This document shows positions 45,531 to 54,697 of a stretch of DNA of 64,000 nt, piece after piece; position 1 is the first letter of the stretch, and each line of letters opens with the position of its first letter. Source of the DNA: an uncultured Eubacteriales bacterium (GTDB lineage: Bacteria; Bacillota; Clostridia; Lachnospirales; Lachnospiraceae). The stretch is taken from positions 72,529-136,528 of the forward strand of contig UQCD01000003.1 of the NCBI GenBank assembly GCA_900539455.1, read 5' to 3'. Position numbers and translations under genes: made by a program. The notes under the pieces are model-generated. The model searched no databases. It was given only the letters and a program-made list of their open reading frames with translations, and was not told the DNA's origin.

Positions 45531-46064
45531 ATGGAATTACAAAATTGTATTGAAACTAGAAGAAGTGTCAGAGCCTTCAATGACAAGCCTATCTCTGACG
45601 AAGCTTTATCACAGCTTGTTGATGCTGCAAAATATGCACCTTCTTGGAAAAACACCCAGGTTACCCGCTATTATGCCGTAAAATCTCCTGATGTTAAGGC
45701 TAAGGTTGTATCTGCACTTAACGAAAGAAATCACCCTGCTGCTTTATCAGCACCTATTTTAATAGTATGTACTGTAGTTAAAAACCGTTCTGGTTACACA
45801 AGAGATGGTGAATTTGACTCTGCAAAGGGTAAAGGCTGGCAAATGTATGATTGTGGTCTTTCAAATATGCTATTTACTCTAAAGGCAAATGAACTTGGCT
45901 TAGGCAGTGTAATTATGGGGCTTTATGATGAAGAAAAGCTTTCAGAGGCAATTAATGTACCAGATACAGAAGAAGTAATCTCAGTAATTGCTCTTGGCTG
46001 CTATGATGAAAAACCGGCTATGCCACCTCGCAAGGAAGTAGATGTCCTCCTTAAATTGTTATAA
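45531..46064 (+). CDS. Nitroreductase family protein
   Basis: The 177-residue flavoprotein shows the family start IETRRSVRAFNDKPIS with FMN-contacting arginines, AAKYAPSWKNTQVTRYY, the GLGSVIMGLYDEEKL segment and IALGCYDEKP. It uses FMN and NAD(P)H to reduce an unknown acceptor. Ribosome site CGAGGTGAC. It is divergent from the Rrf2 regulator. Confidence 0.92.
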   Translation: MELQNCIETRRSVRAFNDKPISDEALSQLVDAAKYAPSWKNTQVTRYYAVKSPDVKAKVVSALNERNHPAALSAPILIVCTVVKNRSGYTRDGEFDSAKGKGWQMYDCGLSNMLFTLKANELGLGSVIMGLYDEEKLSEAINVPDTEEVISVIALGCYDEKPAMPPRKEVDVLLKLL

Positions 46065-46086
46065 TTTCTGTCGTAGTTTATATGAC

Positions 46087-46148
46087 AATAATGTCAGGCA
46101 ATCCTATAGCCTTACTATATACACTGTATAGGATTGCCTGACATTATT
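46087..46148. terminator. 22-bp perfect hairpin terminator
   Basis: Arms 46087-46108 and 46127-46148 are perfect complements (core GTCAGGCAATCCTATA), loop 18 bases, ends AT-rich on both sides. It ends the nitroreductase and the convergent lipoprotein gene. Confidence 0.9.
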
Positions 46149-46196
46149 TTAAATATTTTCTTTTATATTTGCCTATATTCTTATATTTTAAACTCT

Positions 46197-46736
46197 TTAT
46201 TTGTCTAATATAGTTGATGAATAAGTAATTGATGTAATTTCATTATTTGCATCTACTACAAACTTAATCTTTGTTCCTTCTTTTTCATATACTAACATTC
46301 CCTGTTCTTCCTTGAAGCCATCACCATAAGCCTTTATCATATCGTCCTTAGTCTTGCCTATTGAAACACCTTCTGGAGTTGATACCATATCATCTTTAAA
46401 AATAACACCTGAGATATAATCCTTCCCTTCTAATTCGTAAGTATCTACCTCATAGCTGCCATATCCATACATTTTATCTAAGCCTTCAAATGCACAGCTA
46501 GCTGCTTCAAAATAATTTTTAGGTTCACCTAAGGCTTTAATAATAGGAGCTGCCTCCATATCCATTCCAACCTTTACTCCATCAGCTTCAAAAATATAAC
46601 CCTTTGCTTCATGGCTAACTGAGCTGTTATTTCCTGCAACAGTTGTAGTTTCCTTTGTGTCATCGCTGCCACAGCCTGCCAAAGAAAGTGATGCAAGTGT
46701 AAGTGCTGCTACTATTGTAAAAATTCTTTTTTTCAT
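46197..46736 (-). CDS. Lipoprotein of unknown function
   Basis: The 179-residue protein has a signal peptide and lipobox LSLAGCGSDD (cysteine near residue 22), a short Thr/Ser linker, then a globular part with two related stretches (FEADGVKVGMDMEAAPIIKALGE and PEGVSIGKTKDDMIKAYGD), each a beta-hairpin leading into a helix, reminiscent of duplicated BLIP/SmpA-like units. I cannot name the family with certainty. It is transcribed alone. Confidence 0.75.
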   Translation of the reverse strand: MKKRIFTIVAALTLASLSLAGCGSDDTKETTTVAGNNSSVSHEAKGYIFEADGVKVGMDMEAAPIIKALGEPKNYFEAASCAFEGLDKMYGYGSYEVDTYELEGKDYISGVIFKDDMVSTPEGVSIGKTKDDMIKAYGDGFKEEQGMLVYEKEGTKIKFVVDANNEITSITYSSTILDK

Positions 46737-46843
46737 AAAAAATCTCCTTTAAAAAATAGATAAATCAAAATGCTAGTACAAGTAGCACTGGCTACTTTAT
46801 ACTAGCACAATAGTTCAATTTAGTCTATCCCATAAAATATTTT

Positions 46844-48127
46844 TTACACATATCCGTTAAACATCATTCCACTATATATAGATGTCATATAAACACTATT
46901 AAAGTTGTTTATTGGATTTTTATAGCTAATCAGCTTTTTATCTACATAAGCCATTGGATTAACAGAAATATTATTTGCCTTGTTAAGTAAGGTTTTCTTA
47001 AAGGAACCTAAGCTTGCAAGACTATCCTTTAAATTTCCTTCATTTGCAGACTGAATAAGCAATGCTTCGTCTACCTTTATCTTTCCGTCCCCGCCAACCT
47101 TAAAGCCTGCCGAGTCTAGGGAATCCTTGTAATATGAAGTAATACCTTTAATATCTCTGTAAAGTCTTTCTGCCTCATATCCATCACCTACTCTGTTTGC
47201 TGCCAAATCTACTAATGAATTATATTTTTCTATTAATTCATTGGCATTTTCAATAACAGCATCAAAATCCGGTTTAAGACCAATCACTACCTCAGCATCG
47301 TTTGTTTTCTTTAAATTTATTATATACTGTTTTGCAACAGTAAAGGTATTTGAAGAAGATGACTTTTCTATTCCATTAATTGTAAACTGGGCATTTGCAG
47401 GCTCTTTAGCAATCTTATCAATTCCCAGATATGAAACAGCGTCACCTGCTTCACTTAATTTATTGTTAGTAATATTGAAAATCTTTCCATTATAATTTGT
47501 TATACCTGTACTATCAGACTTTATAGCTAATGCACTTCTATTTAAGCTATCCTCTACAACTGTAGCCTTTGCTCCAATATTTGACTTATTAATCAGCCTT
47601 GTCAATTTGTCCTGTACATCTCTATTGGTTTCGCCTGCTTTTACATTAAACTGAAACTCATAAGCATATTCACCTATGGAAAAATCAAACGAATATGAGC
47701 CTTTTTTCATACCCATTTCATTTTGATTTAGGTAATTGCCTATATTTTCCTGACCTGTTGCCAATGATTGTACCTTTATTCTAAGCTCTGTTGGTACTGT
47801 GTCAGGCTGGTCACTGCCAATATACTTTGCAGCAATGGTAGTATCATCACTAGATATTGCTTTCTTTTTAAGAAAGCCTGAATCAAGGTTTTCATTTTCG
47901 GATAATTCAGATGCTACATTTGAAATTGAACGGGCAATTTCTTTTAAATCAATAGCATACTTTTTAACATCTTCACTTTCAGATATTTTGTAAAGGGAAG
48001 AATTTTTATTTACCTTGACCATTCTATTATAAACATCACGCAGCTCACTCTTTTTATGAGTGTCATACTTGGATGTTTCTTTTCCAACATAATTTGTCAG
48101 GTAATATGTATATGCACTGCTAACCAT
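46844..48127 (-). CDS. FliD-like (flagellar cap-like) protein without other flagellar genes
   Basis: From the ATG at 48127, next to the strong site AAGGAGGTGATTCAG, the product is 427 residues. The middle has the FliD-type pattern FLKKKAISSDDTTIAAKYIGS and TELRIKVQSLATGQEN, TFTVAKQYIINLKKTNDAEVVIG, and a C-terminal region (AGFKVGGDGKIKVDEALLIQ) resembling FliD C-terminal repeats. The two coiled coils expected of FliD are reduced. No flagellar gene is nearby. It may be a flagellar cap homologue or a derived secreted protein with another role. Confidence 0.65.
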   Translation of the reverse strand: MVSSAYTYYLTNYVGKETSKYDTHKKSELRDVYNRMVKVNKNSSLYKISESEDVKKYAIDLKEIARSISNVASELSENENLDSGFLKKKAISSDDTTIAAKYIGSDQPDTVPTELRIKVQSLATGQENIGNYLNQNEMGMKKGSYSFDFSIGEYAYEFQFNVKAGETNRDVQDKLTRLINKSNIGAKATVVEDSLNRSALAIKSDSTGITNYNGKIFNITNNKLSEAGDAVSYLGIDKIAKEPANAQFTINGIEKSSSSNTFTVAKQYIINLKKTNDAEVVIGLKPDFDAVIENANELIEKYNSLVDLAANRVGDGYEAERLYRDIKGITSYYKDSLDSAGFKVGGDGKIKVDEALLIQSANEGNLKDSLASLGSFKKTLLNKANNISVNPMAYVDKKLISYKNPINNFNSVYMTSIYSGMMFNGYV

Positions 48128-48183
48128 CTGAATCACCTCCTTGTTCAGATATAAGACGCGTAAAAATCCATTTCTACACATTA

Positions 48184-48212
48184 AGTATATAAAAAACTTA
48201 CATTTATGTCAA
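48184..48212 (-). promoter_or_regulatory. Promoter of the FliD-like gene
   Basis: On the minus strand TTGACA (48212-48207), 17-bp spacer, TATACT (48189-48184), about 50 bp before the start codon. It is a strong sigma-A match, not the sigma-D type usual for late flagellar genes. Confidence 0.85.
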
Positions 48213-48230
48213 GATTTTAGACTATATGTT

Positions 48231-50777
48231 TTATCTGTCATTAATAATCTCTATTGCTTTCTTTTTTCTAATGGCTTTTATTGGAATATATATTGATAAA
48301 ACATTAACTGTTATTTCCACTAAAAACATAATTGCAAAAATTATATAGCTTTTATCTATAATACAATAATTTATTTCCTCCAAGCTATCCATATACATAT
48401 TATTAGCCATTGAAATAATTCTTATAATAATAGGTACTACTATTACAACAGAGCATATAAACATAATCAAAAATTCTAATGCAAATATCTGAATACAATC
48501 ATTCATTGTAACTCCCAATGAACGCAATATTCCAATATTTTTCTTATTCTCATTTATTGATATATGTATAAAAGTTCCTATCATAATAAAATTTATAGCC
48601 ATAGATATTATTAGTATAAGATAAAGTATTGGTTTAATTTCGTTAATTAAATTATCAAAATCTAAAATATTGTTTATAGCTGGTTCATTAAAATATATTC
48701 CTGTTTTATCGGCATTTTCTATAATTTCATTATAGTATTGGCTATCAGCATTAACTATATAACTACCATAATAATACTGATAATAGTCATTAACTATTTC
48801 CTTCCATTTGTCTTCATAAACATAAAAATCTCTTTGTATCTGCTCAGGCAAATATGCAACTATACCTACAATTTCAATTCCTTCTTTATAATAGTCATAC
48901 AGGTTTAACATATTACTGTAAGTATTTTCATACGAAGCCTTATATATATCTGAAAAATTCCATTGACTACTACTATATTTATTGTTTAGTAAGTCGTATT
49001 TTTCTGCGTAATCTACCGAAATTAATATTTCATTATTATTTTCCGGCATTCTACCCTCTAATAAATCATCCTTACTAATAACTCCTACATCAGCAACACT
49101 AACATAAGACTCTAAATATTGAAGAATTTGCTTTCTTTTCAGAAAATCACCAGCTTGTATTTCTATTGATTCTGTTCTACTCTTAACTTCTTCTAATAAT
49201 TCCTCACTTACAAATGTTGCAAAATATTTATATATACAATCAAAATCAAATATTGGATTACTATAGCCATAGTTCAATTTATGCTGTAGACCAATCTCCT
49301 TATAATCAGTTTCATATATTCCTACAATTTTCAAACTTAATTCATTATATATTAATGTATCGTTTAATTTTGCATTTAATTTACTAGCAATGTAATCTGA
49401 TATTACTATCTCGTGTAGGTTTTCCGGAATATTTCCTTTTATTTTTTCAGGGTATGCTTTATTATCCTCTACAAAGAACATAGTCGCATTATATACAGAC
49501 AAATCACCATTTTCCATTATATTATCAAATACCACTTTGCTGATTGAAGCATACTCTGATAATTGTGAGGATAGCATTTCATACAAATATTTACCCGATG
49601 AAACATCATTAGTTATATTGTTGTAAAAATCATCCTCATAGCTGCACTGTAAATAGCCAGGTAATAATTCAACTTTATTTTCATCTAAATATTTAACCAT
49701 TATAGTATTTTTTTCATAGAACGATATGTACAGTGAAAAATATAGCAAAACACAAGTTAGTGCTAATAAAATGGTTGTAAATAAAAATCTTAGCTTTCTT
49801 TTTTTTAGAAACAAATATGATAATTTTAATTTATATTTGTTTAACAGCCTGTATGCTTGTACATCTGTTCTTTTTGTTTCTTCTTCTTCTGCTGCTCTAT
49901 TTTCTTCCTCTATATGTGTTTTTTCATTTTTTACTATATCCTTTATTACTAATTCACCCTCCATTTGGGAATTATCAATATATTTACTAACTACTTCTAA
50001 CATTTTCATTTTATCTAAATTTTCAAAGTCTTTAGAGATATTTTTATTATCTGTAATATTAAAGGAATATAGAATCTGATTATTTTCGCCCTTATCATCA
50101 CTAACTATTCTTCCGTCTGACATATGTATTATTTTGTCACCATATTTATATGCTGCTTCTCTATCGTGTGAAACAACTATTACTAAACGATTTTTAGAAA
50201 TTTGTTTCAACAAATCCAGAATAGCTTCCCCGGTTTTTTTATCCAGATTTCCTGTTGGTTCATCTGCAAAAATAATATCTGTCTTTTTCAAAAGACATCT
50301 AGCAATGGCTATTCTCTGCTTTTCTCCACCACTTAGTTCACTTACCTTTCTTTTTTCATACCCTTCTAAACCAACCTCTTTTAATATTTGTTCAATTTTT
50401 ATATCTTCCTGCTCTAGTTTATTTTTTTCATCACACTTTGAACCTTGAAGCTTCAAAACAATTTTCAAATTGTCATAAACATTTATATCCTGCAAAAGAT
50501 TGAAATCTTGAAAAATAATTCCAATATGAATATTTCTATAATTATCCAACTCCTTCTCAGTTAATTTACTTATATTATATCCATTAACAATAACACTACC
50601 TGAATCATATGAGTCCAATCCAGACAGTATATTAAGCAATGTGGTTTTCCCACAGCCACTTTTTCCTAATATAAAATGCAAGCCATTGCTTTTAAATTGA
50701 TATGTTATATCATTTGATGCGTGTACCACTTTTTTACTTGTATTATATTCTTTAATTAAATTGTTAATTTCTATCAT
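48231..50777 (-). CDS. MacB-type ABC transporter, fused ATPase and permease
   Basis: The 848-residue protein begins with an ATPase domain: Walker A LGKSGCGKTTLL near 37-47, Q-loop IFQDFNLLQDINV, LSGGEKQRIAIARCLL and IIFADEPTGNLD. A charged linker follows (about 235-325), then one membrane helix (FLFTTILLALTCVLLYFSLY), a long extracytoplasmic domain of about 350 residues, and three more helices with FtsX/MacB character. It fits the type VII mechanotransmission exporters. The ATG at 50777 with GAGGAGTGCAA is preferred over a GTG six bases earlier. It follows the 197-residue anchored protein by 18 bp. Confidence 0.88.
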   Translation of the reverse strand: MIEINNLIKEYNTSKKVVHASNDITYQFKSNGLHFILGKSGCGKTTLLNILSGLDSYDSGSVIVNGYNISKLTEKELDNYRNIHIGIIFQDFNLLQDINVYDNLKIVLKLQGSKCDEKNKLEQEDIKIEQILKEVGLEGYEKRKVSELSGGEKQRIAIARCLLKKTDIIFADEPTGNLDKKTGEAILDLLKQISKNRLVIVVSHDREAAYKYGDKIIHMSDGRIVSDDKGENNQILYSFNITDNKNISKDFENLDKMKMLEVVSKYIDNSQMEGELVIKDIVKNEKTHIEEENRAAEEEETKRTDVQAYRLLNKYKLKLSYLFLKKRKLRFLFTTILLALTCVLLYFSLYISFYEKNTIMVKYLDENKVELLPGYLQCSYEDDFYNNITNDVSSGKYLYEMLSSQLSEYASISKVVFDNIMENGDLSVYNATMFFVEDNKAYPEKIKGNIPENLHEIVISDYIASKLNAKLNDTLIYNELSLKIVGIYETDYKEIGLQHKLNYGYSNPIFDFDCIYKYFATFVSEELLEEVKSRTESIEIQAGDFLKRKQILQYLESYVSVADVGVISKDDLLEGRMPENNNEILISVDYAEKYDLLNNKYSSSQWNFSDIYKASYENTYSNMLNLYDYYKEGIEIVGIVAYLPEQIQRDFYVYEDKWKEIVNDYYQYYYGSYIVNADSQYYNEIIENADKTGIYFNEPAINNILDFDNLINEIKPILYLILIISMAINFIMIGTFIHISINENKKNIGILRSLGVTMNDCIQIFALEFLIMFICSVVIVVPIIIRIISMANNMYMDSLEEINYCIIDKSYIIFAIMFLVEITVNVLSIYIPIKAIRKKKAIEIINDR

Positions 50778-50795
50778 TTGCACTCCTCACTAAAA

Positions 50796-51389
50796 TCACA
50801 CTTCACCAGATAACAAATAATCCTCAATACTATACATTAATGCCTGCCCTAACATATAAGGATATTTTTCCAGCTCATCATTATCGCTTTGTAACCAATT
50901 TCCTATATTTCTAGTAGGTTGTCCGTCCCACGAGTAGTATACATAGCTTAAATTTCCACTTAGATTAGCAATCCCTTGTTCTGGTCTGTCCCAAGTTGAC
51001 GAATATTTTTCTCCTAAGTATATTATACAATATCCATTTTTATTCATAAGCTCACTGGCATATTCTATTTCTTCATCTGACAAATTCACAGCACTGTCTA
51101 AATCATTAATAATTACTACCTTATAATCCCTATTTGATTTTATCTGTTCTTCTGACAACTTTGATATATTGTTGACTTTAATTTCTGTTTCAAACAGAAT
51201 CTCTTTTCCTAATACAAAAACATCTGTAGGTCTGGTTGTTTCCATTATTTTCTTCATTCTATCCATATCAGATTCTTCATTATTATTTAACTTAGGTATT
51301 TTAAAAATCCCAATTAAAAAGCAAATGCCTACTATACCTGCTGCTACTATTAATATTATACTCAATGTAATAATTTTGTTTCTCTTCAT
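50796..51389 (-). CDS. Membrane-anchored extracytoplasmic protein upstream of the ABC exporter
   Basis: The 197-residue protein has one N-terminal membrane helix (about 7-28) and an extracytoplasmic domain with alternating strands and helices (YKVVIINDLDSAVNLSDEE, GYCIIYLGEKYSSTW). I do not recognise the family. It is the first gene of a two-gene unit with the MacB-type transporter, so it may be an accessory or periplasmic-side partner. Confidence 0.75.
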   Translation of the reverse strand: MKRNKIITLSIILIVAAGIVGICFLIGIFKIPKLNNNEESDMDRMKKIMETTRPTDVFVLGKEILFETEIKVNNISKLSEEQIKSNRDYKVVIINDLDSAVNLSDEEIEYASELMNKNGYCIIYLGEKYSSTWDRPEQGIANLSGNLSYVYYSWDGQPTRNIGNWLQSDNDELEKYPYMLGQALMYSIEDYLLSGEV

Positions 51390-51410
51390 ATATTTTTCCT
51401 CTCATTTTGC

Positions 51411-51443
51411 TATAGGGAAACATTTTACTTATGTTTCCCTATA
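51411..51443. terminator. 13-bp inverted repeat downstream of potD
   Basis: TATAGGGAAACAT (51411-51423) pairs with ATGTTTCCCTATA (51431-51443). No long T run follows on the minus strand, so it may be a weak terminator or an mRNA-end stem. Confidence 0.5.
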
Positions 51444-51489
51444 AGCTTTTACTCATCTATTGCTACCTTAATATGGTGTTGTATATAAA

Positions 51490-53004
51490 TTATCTACCAT
51501 TAACCTTTTTTCTTATAATCAAAGCAACTATTATAACTACAACTCCACCTATAATCCCCCACACAAATATAGGCACATCAGCTATATTAAAACACCTTAC
51601 ATTAATCCACATCTGATTAATTTCCTTGCTTTCATCATCATTAAAATACTGCATTACTACTGCCCTTTCAATAGTTTCACTTGATGGGTACTGAGCATAT
51701 AGCTGTCTGTCTACCTGTGAGGAATCTGTAGCTATTACATAATTTTCATCCTCATTATCTCCAGTAAAGAAATAGCCTACAGGATACTCAATTATTTCCT
51801 CACTATCCTCCTCTGCTCCATAGCACCAGTTAAGATAATCAAATACTGTACTATCCTCACCAGCAATTACTGATGTATAACCAATATAATACATATTTCT
51901 TACAGCATTGTCTGGTCTTGAAAGGAAATTAACGAAGGCTTCGGCAGCCTGCTTCCTTTCGCTGTCACCATTAATGCCCTTTTTTAACATTATCCAGCCG
52001 TCAAACCAAAGATTTGTACATTCCTTAGGTGCTACAAACTCAAGATAGACATCGTCCTCCTCTGCCTGATCCATTGCATAAACAGCATCGCCTGACCATT
52101 GATAATTTGCTACAATTTTGCCTGTAACCATATCAGCCTTGCCACTATCAGTTTCTAAAGAATAAATATTTCCCATTATGTCCTGAAGCTTATCCTGCAC
52201 TTTACCAATAGTTTCACTGCTAACATCATTCATTTCCTTTGTAAGCATTTCATTATAATTAACTGCTGAAACAAAGGTATTATCCATAAGTGTATCTGCT
52301 TTAACTATTCCTAGAATAGCAAAATAAGTATCTCTTACATTATCCTTTAAGGTAATCTGTCTGTTAAACTTTTCATTACCAAAGACAGACCAGGTAGATG
52401 CCTCCTCTCTAGTCATTTTTTCTGGATTGTATAAAATCCCGGTAATACCCCACATATAGCCTGCTGCATATTTACTCCACGCCTCTCCACCTATTTCATT
52501 TTCATCAAAAACACCTTTTATATAAGGAGAAACACCCTTTACATAATAGTTAGTTTCTATACTTGTATCATAAAACTTCTCTGAATAAGGCTCTAAAGCA
52601 CCTTCTGCCATAAGCTTCATTATCATATAATCTGAAGGACACACCAAATCATAAGTGTCCCCCATTGTAAGCTGGTTGTACAAATCCTCATTAGTACCAA
52701 AGCAGGAATATTCTACTTCAACTTTTTTTCCATAGGTTTTGTAATACCATTCCTCAAAATCCTTAATCATGGAATTTTCGCCAAAAATCTCTGTACCATT
52801 TTCCAAATCGATTAGTTCGTCCTCGTCCCAGCCGCCTAAATCAATATATTCCTCCCAGTTACATACTCTAAGTTTTATAACCTCATCACCTTCTGCGGCT
52901 GTTGCACCCTTAACTACATTTGCAGAAATAAGCATACAGCCTGTGAATACTGCCATAGATACAGCTACAACCTTTTTTATAATTGTGTTAATTTTCTTTT
53001 TCAT
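51490..53004 (-). CDS. potD: Spermidine/putrescine-type binding protein with C-terminal membrane anchor
   Basis: The 504-residue protein has an N-terminal signal, then a PotD-like domain (KLRVCNWEEYIDLGG, VEVEYSCFGTNEDLYNQL, YDLVCPSDYMIMKLMAEG, AAGYMWGITGILYNPEK). It is much longer than the usual 350. The C-terminus has a hydrophobic helix (about 473-495, VPIFVWGIIGGVVVIIVAL) followed by IRKKVNGR, so the protein is tethered to the membrane instead of being a lipoprotein. It is the last gene of the potA-potB-potC-potD run. The substrate is presumed polyamine from family and gene order. Confidence 0.9.
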   Translation of the reverse strand: MKKKINTIIKKVVAVSMAVFTGCMLISANVVKGATAAEGDEVIKLRVCNWEEYIDLGGWDEDELIDLENGTEIFGENSMIKDFEEWYYKTYGKKVEVEYSCFGTNEDLYNQLTMGDTYDLVCPSDYMIMKLMAEGALEPYSEKFYDTSIETNYYVKGVSPYIKGVFDENEIGGEAWSKYAAGYMWGITGILYNPEKMTREEASTWSVFGNEKFNRQITLKDNVRDTYFAILGIVKADTLMDNTFVSAVNYNEMLTKEMNDVSSETIGKVQDKLQDIMGNIYSLETDSGKADMVTGKIVANYQWSGDAVYAMDQAEEDDVYLEFVAPKECTNLWFDGWIMLKKGINGDSERKQAAEAFVNFLSRPDNAVRNMYYIGYTSVIAGEDSTVFDYLNWCYGAEEDSEEIIEYPVGYFFTGDNEDENYVIATDSSQVDRQLYAQYPSSETIERAVVMQYFNDDESKEINQMWINVRCFNIADVPIFVWGIIGGVVVIIVALIIRKKVNGR

Positions 53005-53007
53005 TTC

Positions 53008-53796
53008 TTATCCTTTAGCTTTTCTGCTAGATTTTAAATTTGCCAAAACTACTATTAATATTACTATTACAAAAATAATCGTAGATAATGCCCACAAGGC
53101 TGTTTTTATATCTGTCTGAGAGCCTTTTGTGGCATTTACAACATAGGTGCTGATAGTGTCAAAGGTAGCTGGTTTTGTATAGCTGGTAATAAAATAATCA
53201 TCCAAGGACAAGGTAACTGCTAATGCAAAGCCAGATATAATACCTGGTGCTATCTGTGGTATAACTACCTTTCTAAGTGCCATTTGTGGCGAAGCTCCTA
53301 AATCCATTGCTGCCTCATACAGACTGTTATCCATCTGCTTTAGTTTTGGTACTACCGACAAATATACAAACGGTGCTGATAATACTATATGACCTATTAC
53401 TAAAGGAATATATGTGCTTTTGTCAATGCCAACTACCACAATTAACAAAATACATATAGAAAAGCCTGTAACTACATCTGCATTAACAACAGGTATCTGA
53501 TTCATTGAGTTCATTGCCACCTTTGAAAACTTTTTACTGTAAAAAGCTCCCAAAGCTCCCAAAGTTCCAAGTATAGTAGCAATTATAGCCGAGCCAAATG
53601 CAAGAAATACTGTGCCTGTAATCATTCCTGTTAATTCTTCACTGGTAAATAATGTCTTATAATTTTTAAGTGAAAAATTATGTATAGGTCCAATATTTGC
53701 CGAATCAGTAAAGCTATATACAGCTAATACTAATATTGGTGCGTATATAAATAAAACTACTAATGCAAAAAATATTATCTTTAATGTTTTCTTCAT
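53008..53796 (-). CDS. potC: Polyamine-type ABC permease PotC
   Basis: The 262-residue permease has six expected helices and the EAA loop SLYEAAMDLGASPQMALRKV near 155-175, with the PotC-like start KIIFFALVVLFIYAPILVLA. It overlaps potB by one base and is followed by potD after 3 bp. Confidence 0.92.
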   Translation of the reverse strand: MKKTLKIIFFALVVLFIYAPILVLAVYSFTDSANIGPIHNFSLKNYKTLFTSEELTGMITGTVFLAFGSAIIATILGTLGALGAFYSKKFSKVAMNSMNQIPVVNADVVTGFSICILLIVVVGIDKSTYIPLVIGHIVLSAPFVYLSVVPKLKQMDNSLYEAAMDLGASPQMALRKVVIPQIAPGIISGFALAVTLSLDDYFITSYTKPATFDTISTYVVNATKGSQTDIKTALWALSTIIFVIVILIVVLANLKSSRKAKG

Positions 53797-54596
53797 TATA
53801 ATATAGCACCTCCTCTTCCTGTATTATCTTCATCCTCATATCTATTAGTAAAAATAGTAAATATTAAAATAATTGCTAATAATATTAATGAAATCATTGA
53901 GCCATTATGCCAGTCATATGCTGCAAAATAGCTGCCAATAAGACTGCCCATAATATATGTGCTGTTATAAAGCATATCTAATACTACATAATTAGTCATT
54001 GATGGCAAAAATACCATTACAACGCCGCTTATAATTCCCGGCAGGGACAATGGAAGTGTCACCTTCCAGAATATCTTTGCAGGACTTGCTCCTAAATCTG
54101 CTGCTGCCTCTAATAAGCTTTTATCAAGCTTTAATAAGGTGGTATACATTGGTAAAATCATAAACGGAAGAAAATCATAGGTCATTCCTATTATTGTATT
54201 AAGGAAGGGATAATATGCAAGATTTCCTTCAATTATTGTAAGTATTTCCTTTAATGCAGTTATTCTAAGAGTAAAATTAATCCACATAGGCAATACAAAT
54301 ATAAGCACTACTGTAGATTTGTATCGCATTTTGCTTCTTGCAAGAATATATGCAATAGGATAAGCTATCAACAAACATACGCAGGTGGTTACAATAGCTA
54401 TTCCCATACTGTAAAACAAGGTTCCTATTGTATTGGGACTTGTAAAAAAGCCAATCAGATTGTCTACTGAAAACTGTCCCGATGCGTTTGTAAACGCATA
54501 AAATATTATAACTAAAAGTGGTGCTACTACAAAACAAAGTAGAAACAAACCATATGGAATACCTAAATGCTTCCTATTTAATCGTATCCTATTCAT
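53796..54596 (-). CDS. potB: Polyamine-type ABC permease PotB
   Basis: The 266-residue permease from the ATG at 54596 (AAAAGGAGAACTTGG upstream) starts GIPYGLFLLCFVVAPLLVII and carries the EAA loop SLLEAAADLGASPAKIFWKV. A longer frame adds 17 residues without a ribosome site. It overlaps potC by one base. Confidence 0.92.
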   Translation of the reverse strand: MNRIRLNRKHLGIPYGLFLLCFVVAPLLVIIFYAFTNASGQFSVDNLIGFFTSPNTIGTLFYSMGIAIVTTCVCLLIAYPIAYILARSKMRYKSTVVLIFVLPMWINFTLRITALKEILTIIEGNLAYYPFLNTIIGMTYDFLPFMILPMYTTLLKLDKSLLEAAADLGASPAKIFWKVTLPLSLPGIISGVVMVFLPSMTNYVVLDMLYNSTYIMGSLIGSYFAAYDWHNGSMISLILLAIILIFTIFTNRYEDEDNTGRGGAIL

Positions 54597-54697
54597 CCAA
54601 GTTCTCCTTTTCAATTTTCTAATAAGATTGCTAATGATATACAACAAACAATCTAATTACATTAGTAAGCTGTAAAATTTACCTTCTTACACTTACA

